Assembly: GCF_943734655.1 (NCBI RefSeq)
Contig: NC_071354.1
Coordinates: 175,370,411-175,434,410, forward strand
Source of the DNA: Sabethes cyaneus
Taxonomy: Eukaryota > Arthropoda > Insecta > Diptera > Culicidae
Length of the DNA: 64,000 nt
Reading direction: 5' to 3'
Made by a program: the position numbers and the translations under genes. The notes under the pieces were generated by a model. That model saw only the letters and a list, made by a program, of their open reading frames with translations, was not told the origin of the DNA and made no database searches. This document shows positions 19,920-31,004 of this stretch, in pieces (position 1 is the stretch's first letter; each line of letters begins with the position of its first letter).

Positions 19920-22900
19920 GATTTGCATCCTACCTATAAGACAGTATGGTGAAAAAATCTGAGCACAACCACGTACAACGTACAGCATACTTACTTTAGC
20001 CACCTTCTGGATACTGGGTTCGCCATAGAGCTGTGCGAGTTCATGGTTCATCCTCCGCCTCCATACTCCGTTTTCCTGTACGCCGCCGAAGATCGTTCTT
20101 AGCACTCATCGTTCGAAAACTCCGAGCACTCGCAGGTCCTCCTCGAGCATTGTCCATGTTTCATGCCCGTAGAGAACAAGCGGTCTAATAAGCGTCTTGT
20201 ACAAGATGCACTTTGTACGGGGACTTAGTCTGCTCGACCGCAATTGCTTGTGGAGCCCATAGTAAGCACGACTTCCGCTAATAATACGCCTCCGAATCTC
20301 ACGGCTGGTATCATTGTCCGCCGTTACCAGTGAGCCAAGGTAGACAAATTCATCGACTACCTCAAACTCATCGCCGTCGATCAATATACTACTGCCCAAG
20401 CGGTGTCGTTCGGCCTCGGTTCCGCTGGCCAGCATGTACTTTGTTTTAGACGTATTTACCTTTAACCCAATCTTTTCTGCTTCGCGCTTTAGTCTGGTGT
20501 ACTGTTCAGCCACCGCCACAGATGTTCTGCCGATAATATCCATGTCATCGGCAAAGCAGACGAATTGACTAGATTTGTTGAATATCGTGCCCCGCGTGTT
20601 GATATCCGCTCGGTTCATAACACCTTGTAGCGCTATGTAGAACAGCAGGCATGAAAGACCATCACCTTGACGAAGCCCTCTGTGTGATTTGAAGGAACTT
20701 GACAATCCACCCGAAATCCGAACACAGCACTGTGTACCATCCATCGTAGATTTAATCAGTTTGATGAGCTTCCTGGGGAAGCTGTTCTCATACATGATTT
20801 TCCATAGCTCTTTCCGGTTAATGGTATCACATGCGGCTTTGAAGTCAACGAATAAATGATGCGTGGGAACTCTGTATTCACGGCCCTTTTGGAGGATTTG
20901 CCGCAGTGTAAATATTTGATCCGTTGTAGACCGACCTTCGACGAAGCCGGCTTGATAAGTTCCCACAAATCTATTCGCAATTGGTGATAGACGGCGGAAA
21001 ATGATTTGGGACAGCACTTTATAAGCGGCATTGAGAACGGTGATCGCTCGATAGTTCTCACAGTCCAACTTGTCGCCCTTTTTGTAGATCGGGCAGATAA
21101 CCCCATCTTTCCACTCCTCCGATAGCTGTTCCGTATCCCAAATTCTAACAATTAGTCGGTGCAGACAAACGGCCAGCTCTTCTGGTCCCATTTTAATAAG
21201 CTCCGCTCCAATGCCATCTTTTCTTGTTGTTGTTCTTTAGCTGCATGATGGTCCCCTTAACTTCGCCTATCGTTGGGGCTGGCACCTCTTCTCCGTTTGT
21301 TGCACCGTCGAAATCACTTTCCCCGCCGCCATGGCTCTCCGCCTGGGCGCCATTCAGGTGTTCGTCGAAGTGCTGCTTCCACCTATCGGTCACCTCACGA
21401 TCGTCCGTCAGAATACTGCCCGACTTATCCCGACACATTTCGGCTCGCGCCTTTGCGGGATCCGTTCAGTTTCTGGTAGAACTTTCGCGTTTCCTGAGAA
21501 CGATGCAGCCGCTCCAACTCTGCATATTCCTGCTCTTCTAGGTAATGCTTTTTCTCCCGAAAGATTTGGTTCCGCTGCATCTTCTTCTGTTTGTGTCTTT
21601 CCACGTTCTGTCGTGTGGCACTGCGCATCTTGGCCGCCCGCGCAGCGTTCTCCTCATCCATCACCCTCCTACATTCATCGTCAAACCAATCGGTCCGCTG
21701 ATTCCGGGCCACATGCCCGATGGAGCTCTCCGCTACACTGCTGATGGCTGTTTTGATAGTGTTCCAACAGTCCTCGAGAGGGGCTTCGTCCAGCTCGTCC
21801 TCTTTCGGCAGTGTAGCTTCGAGTGAATGCGCGTAGTTTGCGGCGACGTCTGGCTGCTTCAGCCGCGCGAGATCTAACCGAGGCTGGCGTCGGTACCGAA
21901 CGTTGTTCACAACGGAGAGCCTTGGGCGCATCTTAACTATCACTAGGTAGTGGTCCGAGTCAACGTTAGCGCTTCGATAGGATCTGACGTCGATAATGTC
22001 TGAGAAGTGCCGACTGTCGATCAAAACGTGGTCGATCTGTGATTCTGTCTGATTTGGTGACCTCCAGGTGTACTTATGGTGGATTCTGTGCTGGAAAAAG
22101 TACTACGTACGGCCATATTCTTGGAGGCGGCAAAGTCGATAAGTCTTAGGCCCATTTCATTGGTCCGTTGGTGTGCACTGAACCTTCCAATCACCGGTTT
22201 GTATTCCTCCTCCTGGCCGACCTGACCATTGAAATCCCCGATGACGATCTTGATATCATGTTTTGGGCAGCGGTCGTATTCGCTCTCCAACTGTGCGTAG
22301 AATTCATCCTTGTCGTCATCGGTACTTCTGAGGTGAGGGCTGTGCACGTTGATGATGCTTATATTGAAGAATCGGCCCTTGATTCTCAACCTGCACATTC
22401 GAGGATTGATTAGCCACCACCCAATCACCCGTTTCCGCATCTCGCCCATTACTATGAAAGCTGTACCCAGCTCGTGTGTGTTGCCGCAGCTCTGGTAGAT
22501 GGTATGTCCATCTCTAAACGTACGTACCGTTGAGCTCTTCCAGCACACCTCCTGCAGCGCTACGACGTCGAACTTGCGACTCTTCAATACGTCGGAGAGC
22601 ACTGGAGTGCTCCCTTGGAAGTTGAGAGATCGGCAGTTCCACGTCCCGAGTTTCCAATCCATAGTCCTTTTTCGTCGCGTGGGTCTATTCCGATTGTTCC
22701 AGTAAGAATTTATTTGTTCTTCGTTCTCTGCTTTCGTGGTGACCGCTTGCAAAACTTGCTACACCAACCCCCTGTTTCGCCGGAGGGCCAACGTAGCTCG
22801 AAAGAGCCCTCCTTTCCTGTCAGCATATGACCTTGGCTTCCACCGGGGTTGGTTACCCGATCTCCACCAAAGTTGCTCGTATCCCGGCTGGTACCACGAG

Positions 22901-22960
22901 GCGGTAGAAATAGGAGTTGCTGAATAAGAGGCTATGAAACACTGTAGGGTCTATTTTATG
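19920..22960 (-). mobile_element. LINE A: APE endonuclease and reverse transcriptase, frameshifted
   Basis: Minus strand, read from about 22.96 kb down. The leader CCTCCGGCGAAACAGGGGGTT (22765-22785) is shared with LINE C. Endonuclease: KLGTWNCRSL, ALQEVCW, IGDFNGQVG (frame 22752-22021), then SDHYLVIVKMR in the next frame. The linker frame is 22024-21425 and part of the RT continues at 21438-21193. The main RT frame 21191-20106 contains PIYKKGDKLDCENYRAIT, GLRQGDGLS and FADDMDIIG (catalytic Asp pair), then a TGA and the continuing C-terminal RRRMNHEL. The 3' part after about 19995 is lost. The element combines an apurinic endonuclease with a LINE RT; the RTE-like clade is my guess. It lies between the two DUF4806 duplicates. 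Confidence 0.87.
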
Positions 22961-24152
22961 CCTACACGTGCACAAGGCACCGACGGTACGCATTATTCAG
23001 CCGTTTACCAGCCAACGTCCCGCCTAGGAAAACTTTGAGGCAGGAAAAAAGTCGTTCATCAGTTTTGCAGTTTCGGGCAAAAGGTAATTACATGTTCTAA
23101 AGCGCAATAAAACAAGCATAAATTTAATCAAACGTACTTTTTGCTTGGGACATTCTATCTGTTAACAAAAAATAAGGCAAAAAAGGAGGGAAAGCTGAAT
23201 CGGTACAAAACCGGTTTTTATTGGAAATTTCTGGCAGAAATCAAACAGAAATCCGGCAGAAAAACCGCAAGGTGAAATTTCTGAAAGAATTGGATGTTGC
23301 ATTTCTGCTAGTTTTCACGGGTGACGGCGGCCAAAAATCCGACAGAATGTCTGGCAAAAAAAGTTTTTCGCTGCCAGATTTTTGTTTGATTTCTGCTGAA
23401 CGCGCCTAAGCGGGCCGGATTGAATAAACAAATTCATTATAAGCGTTATAACTATGTGTAACCGACACGAAAAAATAAAAACACTAGGTCTAGGAGCACA
23501 AGTGAATGCATAAAGCCCTTTGTAAAAATTACTTTATCCTTTGTTTTTGCAATATATAAAGAATTACCGGGTTATTTCCGATATTCATACAGATTTCCGT
23601 TGAATCAAACTGAATTTTGCATAAATCTGTCTCCCGTATACCTTTGTACATCTCTCTGCTGTTTGACAAAGGTGATCGCTCGCTTGTAAGCAAGTGGTCG
23701 TTTGCTTGCAAGATCTTGTGAGTCAAAAATGAAACGCTCGTGTCATGTCAGTTCGTCAGTGTCTTAACCCTTAAATGAGCATTGTTGCTTTAAAACAATA
23801 CAGTGAAAAACATCTCCGAAGTAAATTATGTTCACCGCCTTTAGATAAGTAAGTTTTTATTTAAAATGAATTTAACGGTTAATTGCATCCGTTTTTTTGC
23901 TCGGTTTTGCCATAGTGCAGCACCAGTATTTTGCATTTCTCATTTCCCATTATTTTGCATTTTGCAATCGGTAATTTCTCAATCTAATCTTGCGCGTATT
24001 TTGCTTTATGCGTTAGTTAAGATATGATTTTATAGGAATTTGGAAGTTGGAACAATTGGAAAGTTATCATAAGTCGAAATAGGGCTCTCAGCCCCCCATT
24101 AGGAGTATTCTCGTTACAATAAAAGGGGCACAAGTGTCTAAGAGACAAAGAA
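22961..24152. other. Spacer between LINE A and duplication copy 2
   Basis: No gene. Around 23220-23410 there is an internally repetitive stretch (ATTTCTGGCAGAAATC, ATCCGGCAGAAA) without a clear unit. Around 23675-23710 the words CGCTTGTAAGCAAG and TTTGCTTGCAAG recur. Confidence 0.4.
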
Positions 24153-24530
24153 GCCCCGAGTAAGATCTGGTAATAAGATAGTTGATAAAACAATAATGGA
24201 CAGTCCTACGTCCCCGTCTCGTACATCCCATGTTGATATACACATTTAATTTTGTTGAATGTTCATTTACTTAAGAGGAGTTCCGCAACTGCATATGAAA
24301 TGATGTGTCTGTCATAAGCAATTTAATGAAAATGGCACATAAAATCAGGTATAATCAAATTAACAATTGTACCTACATATATCAGGTGTATCAGGTAATA
24401 TGGTAGTGAACAAATTGGATGGTCATGTGAAAATCAAATAAAGATCATAGATATTATTAACATAACATCATTATTGTTTTAAAACATTACTTTTGATACA
24501 AAGTTTTGATTCCTTGATCAATTCTGACTT

Positions 24531-24593
24531 TAGTTTTCAGTAGGTCGCATAAGCCCTAACAAAAGGGTTGATTATGCGACATTCTGAAAACTA
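24531..24593. repeat. 63-bp hairpin insertion
   Basis: TAGTTTTCAG...GTCGCATAA...CCCT is mirrored by AGGG...TTATGCGAC...CTGAAAACTA, with a loop of about 5 bases. The corresponding position in copy 1 (about 16948) has none of it. It is probably a minimal MITE or snap-back insertion. Confidence 0.7.
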
Positions 24594-24908
24594 AACATTC
24601 GAAAACAAAAATACTTCAATCTGGGCACACTTTTGTGTCGGAGTTAAGTTTGTATGTATTGTATTTCGGCCTGTATTTAGGTGATGAAATTTTTTATACC
24701 TAACAATTTGATTGTTAATAAATTATCAAAACCAGAATAAAATACAGCATTTTAGCAAGTATATCGTTAAGTCTCGCTGTTCGATCGGAGTTGTGGTGGC
24801 TTTAGGAATAGTGATCAAAACAATTTGTTGAGAAGAAAGCATACTAATTTCTCTATGCGAAGTGCTCTACTTACATGTCTGTGAATATACGATTTATGAT
24901 TGCTATAA

Positions 24909-25219
24909 CCCAGGTAACCAATAAGCATTAATATAAGCAGTTAATCAATCGCTTATTAGCATCCTTGGCGTTTTATACTGCAGGTTGCTGTTTATCAGCC
25001 TTTTGACTGCGTAACTGTTGTAAATTGGCATCCACAATTCTATTTAAATTCTTCTTGTCGGTAACTAGCTGCAAATAAGCATTGTTAGCACTATAAGAGG
25101 GTTAGCGGTAAAGTAGCCGCATATTTTGCCAAAATAGCATTTAAGTAGCATTTAAGGCAACTTAAACGCTTATTGGCTTGCTTTTAAATTGCATTGGAAA
25201 TGCTTATTGGTTACCTGGG
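24909..25219. mobile_element. MITE, 311 bp, upstream of DUF4806 gene 2
   Basis: Ends CCCAGGTAACCAATAAGCAT and ATGCTTATTGGTTACCTGGG are perfect inverted repeats. The orthologous place in copy 1 (about 17240, GCTATCTATAAGTTTGATAAC) lacks it. The interior carries repeated GCTTATTAGCA and GCTTATTGG words. The flanking duplication is unclear. It sits 115 bp upstream of the gene 2 ATG, in the promoter or first intron. Confidence 0.82.
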
Positions 25220-25334
25220 AAGTTTGATAACTAAAACTGCTATTTATCGGGTGCAAAATTGTTTATACAAAAGTGGTAAGAACCAAAATTATAGTTTATT
25301 TTGTATAAAATACTCTGTTAAACTTATTTTTTAG

Positions 25335-26532
25335 ATGTTTACGGTTGTTCAATTCATTTATAAGCAAGAATTACACGTTCTGACTGTGCCATTGAGCTGG
25401 ATTAGTGGCGACTCGCTGATGCTGCCGGAATCGTTAGACGATTTTGTAGAAAGGTTGCGTGTCCAAGGAAATCCTTACAATGGCCCTACAAAAATGGTTC
25501 CAGCAATTGTCGGTGAACAATATGAAACCTTCGGCGAAGCGGTAAATGCAGCATCGTCGTTAGACCCAATCGTCAGAAACATTACTAATAGTATTTTAAT
25601 GGATCAAAACCATGATCAAGAGAGTCACATTGATATGTTGATTGACATGCCATCAGATCCTCAGGCAGTCCAACATGCTTCTCTAAAGCTTGAAGCGGAT
25701 GAATCTATATTCTCCTACGATAGTGAATCCACCCCAGAGGTCGATACTAATAACAGATCTATAGGTAATTAATTATAAGTAATTGAATATTTAAATTTTC
25801 TCAAGCAAATTCTTCACAGAACAATCGGATGGACTTACTCGTGCAGAGCTAAGAAAAGAACTAAGCTATTTGAAGGAAGACCTAAGAATCATGATTCAGA
25901 CAGCAGTCCGGACAGCAGTCGAGGAATGCTTCCAGGCTGATAGGGACCGTTTTGCGGCACCCATGTGGAGGCCGGTAAAGGCTTACAAGCGCCCTCTCCA
26001 GCTAGACATGCCGGTAGAAACACGAAAACCCATAGAAACCGAAGAGCAGCTTGCACAGTGGAACGTGGAATTGGCAGACGAATTCCTTTGTGAAAAATAC
26101 GTAAGTTTTTCTGAGTTATACGATGTTGATTTTAAGATGTTATCTATGAATTATTTTGCTATGTTACAGTATAAGTATTTTTCCAAAATTGTCACCCCGA
26201 ACTCGTGCGTCGGAGACGGTGATAACGCTTGCTATACAATCGTCGATTGCCTATTTACACGATCTTTTTGGAATCTTTTCACATGGACCGGCATTAATCG
26301 AGGACAGAAGTCACAACGTGGTTTTCGAGAGTTCGGAAACGTAACTCAACTGTTGGTTAACATTGTCTGTATTGGTGATCCGACGTACACGTCTCATAAG
26401 TTGGAAAATTTTTGCAAAACGCGACTCTTTCGACACTCGAAATCACGAGCTTTAGCGAAAAAAATGCGCCGTTCTGCTTGTCGTCCGGGTCGTATGCGGG
26501 CGGTTGAACAAGGAAAGGCTGATTCCGAGTGA
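25335..26532 (+). CDS. DUF4806-domain protein, copy 2
   Basis: Exons 25335-25764, 25820-26100 and 26170-26532 (1074 nt, 357 aa), with the same intron positions and phases as copy 1. The first 95 residues differ from copy 1 at only a few sites (for example QEL for QKL, VER for VEK). The linker is shorter and more divergent (DQNHDQESHIDMLIDMPSDP). The C-terminal block is largely conserved and it ends at ADSE with an earlier TGA, losing the last 14 residues of copy 1. The absence of frameshifts in either copy and the concentration of changes in the linker suggest both are under selection, to be tested by dN/dS. Function unknown. Confidence 0.78.
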
Positions 26533-27187
26533 ACGCTTCATTCAGCCGCTATCCAATTTGATGGGAAAACGACTGAATAGAGAAATCCTGTACATACAGT
26601 CCTACTAGCTACTAGCTAGGCATATCCTGCATTCCGATCTGAAATGACTCTGAACAATGATTTTGCGCATTCGTCATCTGTGTAGTACATGTTGTCAACG
26701 AAGATCATTGACAATGGCAGCCAAAAATGGCTTGTATATTGCAATAAAGTATGATTTTGGAAAACGAAATTTTAAGACAATCATACTAATAATAAACGTA
26801 GTTGGAGCTAATAAAATTCACGAATCTGGTGATTTGCTGTTTTTCATGACGAGAAGTGAAGTCATCTTTTATATCCAGTCAGTTCAAACTGATCTCCCTG
26901 GCGCTGCTTTCTCGTATATATTTTGTCTTCATCGCATTGATGACAAGTTCAGCTCTACTGGTCTCAGTCTTCAGTCTTACATAAGTTTCCGCCACATTCT
27001 CAAAATTTCGTGTCACAATTGTTTGATGCTTCAGTCTATCATTGTCAGCCTCTTACGAAAAGGAAAGAATTAGTTACTATATTCCCTCAAGAAAAAAAAG
27101 CTATCGTAAATCGTAAAAGCTATCGATTTTGATCGGAAGAATGTAAAATCAATGCGATTACGTCATCGTTATGTTCCTCCTCTAAAG
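26533..27187. other. 3' flank of DUF4806 gene 2
   Basis: Homologous to 18602-19210. The open frame 26657-27073 is not conserved in copy 1 and is rejected as a gene. Confidence 0.45.
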
Positions 27188-27381
27188 CAGCCACGTAGCC
27201 AGAAGGGGGGGCCCGGGGGCCCAATTTTGATTTTAACTATTTTATGTGCATATTTTTTCGTTTAGAACCACAATACATTAAATGTATTATAATATATTAT
27301 AGTTATAACCAATAAGATATGCATATAATGTATCAGGAGCCAAGATAGGACTCCTGGCGCCCACCTCTGGCTACGTGGCTG
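27188..27381. mobile_element. hAT-type MITE, 194 bp, with 8-bp target duplication
   Basis: The inverted ends CAGCCACGTAGCCAGA and TCTGGCTACGTGGCTG are perfect, flanked by the 8-bp direct repeat CTCTAAAG at 27180-27187 and 27382-27389. CAG...CTG termini with an 8-bp duplication define hAT. The interior has a G-run/C-run (GGGGGGGCCCGGGGGCCC) next to the left end. Absent from duplication copy 1. Confidence 0.93.
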
Positions 27382-27844
27382 CTCTAAAGTAATGGAAACA
27401 ATCCCGAACGATGCTATGTTCGCTATAGGTGTCGACATTACAGCATGGGTTTTTTTTCCTAAACGTTTAGTCGCTAGTCGCTACGAATTTCGAAGGAGAT
27501 TTATGTAGTGTATAGGAATCACGTTGAATGCTCCGTTTGATCGGGTTGACTACAGTATTCTCCTTGCAAGGCTTGACAAACCCTCACCATTCTGTAAATA
27601 GATACACTTGTATATTTCACACCGTATGCGAAGTGTAAAGCAACCTTGGACATCTACTTTTAACTATCTTTTCTGTCCATTCTTATGCCATCCGGCTATA
27701 GGTCTTTTCGTGACGACTATGTAAGAATCATTAATATAATTTAAATGAACTTCTACTGTACGGAACTTCAACGCCTAGCAAATATACAGATTTGAAAAGA
27801 GTGGTGTCTGAGTTTGAGTAACGAAGTTAGGACACAGCACGGTA
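27382..27844. other. Tail of duplication copy 2
   Basis: Positions 27590-27830 align with 19245-19430 plus 19826-19870 of copy 1, including the empty site of the 393-bp element. Positions 27390-27580 have no partner in copy 1 and no recognised feature. Confidence 0.5.
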
Positions 27845-27985
27845 AAAGAACTTCCCCAATTAACTCGGTGGGTTGCCGCTCTTCGATTCAATGGAATGGG
27901 TCTAACGAGCGTCTTAATCAGGTACACCTTGTACGGGAACTTAGTCAGCTCGACCCAACCAATTACATATGAAGCCCATAGTGAA
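27845..27985 (-). mobile_element. Small degraded LINE fragment
   Basis: Sequence such as TCTAACGAGCGTCTT, ACGGGAACTTAGTC and AGCCCATAGTGAA matches, with many changes, the LINE A/B segment encoding SPRTKC.LYKTLIRP and RAYYGLHK. It truncates the copia element at its low-coordinate end. Confidence 0.6.
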
Positions 27986-28321
27986 TCGCCATTATCGGAG
28001 TCGTCTTTTTCCTCAACAGGCTCAGCGCCAGAATTGATCAGCTTGCTTGCAATGTCCAGTTTGATTATCTCTTCGGATGGCACATTATCTGTCACATTGG
28101 ATGCCTCTAGCATAGTCAGTTTTTCCTCAACGAAATTGGAATCGCGACTGATGCTCACCCGTCTTGTCGATCGATCTTTGAAACGATACGGCTTTTTGTC
28201 CTAAGAGAAGCCAACAAACATCAGTCCAGGTTGGGTTCAGCTTCTCGCGTTTCTGCTTGGAATCATGGACGTACGTCGTACTGTTGAACGCGTGCAAATG
28301 TACCACGTTCAACTTCGTGTC

Positions 28322-30579
28322 ACACTTACTTACTCACTTAATTGGCCTAACGTCTGATGACAAGGCATGCGCAGTATAATTTCTCCATCTGTTTCGGTCC
28401 ATGGCAACTGATCTCCAGTTCCGCGGGCACCCAGTGCTCGCCAGATCTCGCTGCACCTGGTTTTGCCACCTCGCTCGCTGTGCCCCTCTTCGTCTTGTTC
28501 CTTCCGGATTCGATGCGAAAACCATTTTTGCAGGATTGTTGTCCGGCATTCTAGCAAAATATCCTGCCAAACGTATCCGTCCAGCTTTAACCATTTTCTG
28601 AATACTTGGTTCGCCGTAGAGACGCGCGAACTTGTGGTTCATTCTTCGCCTCCATACATCGTTCTCTTGCACTCCCCCAAAGATGGTTGTTAGCCCCTGC
28701 CGTTCGAAAACTCCGAGTGCTCGTAGGTCCTCTTCTAGCAGTGTCCACGTTTCGTGCCCGTAGAGGACAACCGGTCTAATTAGCGTTTTGTACAGCGTGC
28801 ACTTTGTACGGGGGCTCAAATTGTTCGACCGTAAGTGTTTGTGGAGTCCGTAGTAGGCCCGACTTCCGCTGATAATACGTCTTTTAATCTCACGGCTGGT
28901 ATTGTTGTCCTCTGTTGCCAGCGAGCCAAGGTATACGAACTCGTCGACTACCTCGAACTCATCCCCGTCGATTACCACGGTACTGCCCAAGCGAGCCATG
29001 TCGCGCTCGATCCCGCCCGCCAGCATATACTTCGTTTTAGACGTATTTATCTTCAATCCAATCTTCTCTGCTTCGCGTTTCAGACTGGTGTACTGATCTT
29101 CCAGCGCCTCAAATATTCTGCCGACAGCATCCACGTCGTCAGCAAAGATAAATTGACTGGATTTATTGAAAATCGTGCCCCGCATTTCGATCGCCGCTCG
29201 CCTTATAACACCTTCAAGCGCAATGTTGAATAGCAGGCAGGAAAGATCATCTCCTTGTCGAAGTCTCCTGCGAGATTCGAATGGGTCCGACAATCCACCC
29301 GAGATTCTCACACAGCACTGGATCCCATCCATCGTAGCCATGATAAGTCTAGTAAGCTTACTCGGGAAGCCGTTTTCGTCCAAAATTTTCCATAGCTCTT
29401 GTCGGTTTACGCAATCATATGCGGCTTTGAAATCGATGAACAGGTGGTGCGTGGGGACTCGGAATTCGCGGCACTTCTGGAGGATTTGCCGCAGGGTGAA
29501 GATTTGGTCCGTTGTAGACCGACCCTCCACGAAGCCGGCCTGGTAACTTCCCACAAATCTATTGGCTGTTGGCGATAGTCGATGGAAGAGGACTTGGGAC
29601 AGCACTTTGTAGGCGGTATTCAGGATAGTGATGGCTCGGTATTTCTCACAATCCAGTTTATCACCTTTCTTGTAGATAGGGCAGATAACCCCGTCTTTCC
29701 ACTCCTTCGGTAGTCGTTCCGTATCCCAAATCTTGACAATCAGTTGATGCAGACAGCCGGCCAACTTGTCCGGGCCCATTTTAATAAGTTCCGCTCCAAT
29801 GCCATCTTTTCTCGCTGCTTTGTTGTTCTTCAGCCGCTGGATGGCTTCTTTAACTTATCGATGAGGGTGGCACATATTCGTCGCTTGCTACACCAATTTG
29901 GTCACTTCCTCCGCTATCATGGTCTTTCGCCTGCACGCCATTCAGGTGTTCATCGTAATGCTGCTTCCACCTTTCGATCACCGCACGGTCGTCAGTCAAG
30001 ATACCTCCATCTTTATCTCTGCACATTTCGGCCCGCGGCACGAAGCCTTTGCGAGATCTGTTGAGTCTCTGATAGAACTTCCGTGGGTCGTGAAAGCGGT
30101 ACAGCTGTTTGAGTTCTTCGCACTCCTTCTCCTCTTCGTGGCGCTTCTTCTCCTTGAAGAGTCGGGTTTGCTGCCTCCGCTTCTGTTTGTATCGCTCCAC
30201 ATTCTGACGGATGGCTCTAGGACGTTCTCCGCTACGCTGTTAATGGCTGTTTTCACGGCATTCCAACAGTCCTCAAGAGGTCCTCTTCCGGCAGCGCGGT
30301 TTCGAGAGATAACGCGTAGTTTTCGGCGACCTCCGGTTGCTTCAGTCGCGCTAGATTATACCGTGGCGGGCGGCGGTATCGTATGTTGTTCACAACAGAT
30401 AGTTTTTGACGTATCCTTACCATCACTAGGTAGTGATCCGAATCAATGTTAGCGCCCGGATAGGTTCTGACGTCGATAATGCCTGAAAAGTGCCGACCAT
30501 CTATCAGAACGTGGTCGATTTGTGATTCTGTCTGGTTGGGTGATCTCCAGGTGTACCGATGGTAGAGGTTATCGTGGTA
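28322..30579 (-). mobile_element. LINE B inserted in copia integrase
   Basis: Truncated at its 5' end inside the endonuclease (starts near YTWRSPNQTESQIDHVLIDG, with SDHYLVMVRIR). Linker frames lie at 30256-29850. A nearly intact RT frame at 29779-28334 (481 aa) has YKKGDKLDCEKYRAIT, GFVEGRSTTDQIF, FIDFKAAYDCVN, RLRQGDDLSC and FADDVDAVGR, through to the C-terminal YFARMPDNNPAKM and QRARWQNQVQRDL. The expected G of GLRQGD is R here. The tail is TTAAGTGAGTAAGTAAGTG. Flanking copies TCAACTTCGTGTC (28309-28321) and TCGACTTCGTGCC (30580-30592) are the diverged target duplication. Confidence 0.88.
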
Positions 30580-31004
30580 TCGACTTCGTGCCACAACCGG
30601 CTCTGTAAATAGACAACAGTACTTACGACTTCAGTCCATTTGAACTCCGGAACCTTCGCGACGAATAACATGCAGCGATTTATCCCGACCAGGAATCGAT
30701 TTTTCCTCTCGGTGGTCGCCGAGGGGCGGAGAGCGTAAGTTGCAGTAAACTGCGCTTTGATGATTTCTTCCTGTAAAACTGCTTTATCTCGTTTCCGATT
30801 CATAAGCTGCTATAACGCTGTAGTGCAGAACCTGCTACAGCCATCAAAGACGGTCATGAAATAACGATAATCAGACACTGATGCATTTTCCACCGGTCCA
30901 CATACGTCGGTGTGAACAATATCCAGGATGTCACGTGATTCTCGTTCAAACGATTATGGAAACGGCTTTCTACTGAGCTTCGCCATCTGAGCTTTCACAG
31001 TCTT

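Larger units (their letters stand above)
24153..27830. repeat. Segmental duplication, copy 2
   Basis: Homologous to 16611-19870 in the same orientation; see copy 1. Copy 2 has extra material at 24531-24593, 24909-25219 and 27188-27381, each an inverted-repeat element absent from copy 1, plus a 26 bp-scale difference near 24360 and unmatched sequence at 27390-27580. Confidence 0.85.

Noticed and set aside
19998..20012. A splice donor (CTAAAGTAAGTATG on the minus strand) suggesting LINE A was exonised
   Set aside because: The motif occurs at the point where LINE A similarity ends, and no matching acceptor or host exon was found; truncation is simpler.
21224..21826. Overlapping plus-strand frames of 68-137 codons
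   Set aside because: Shadows of the LINE A linker and endonuclease coding on the minus strand.
29898..30452. 184-codon plus-strand frame
   Set aside because: Shadow of the LINE B linker region on the minus strand.
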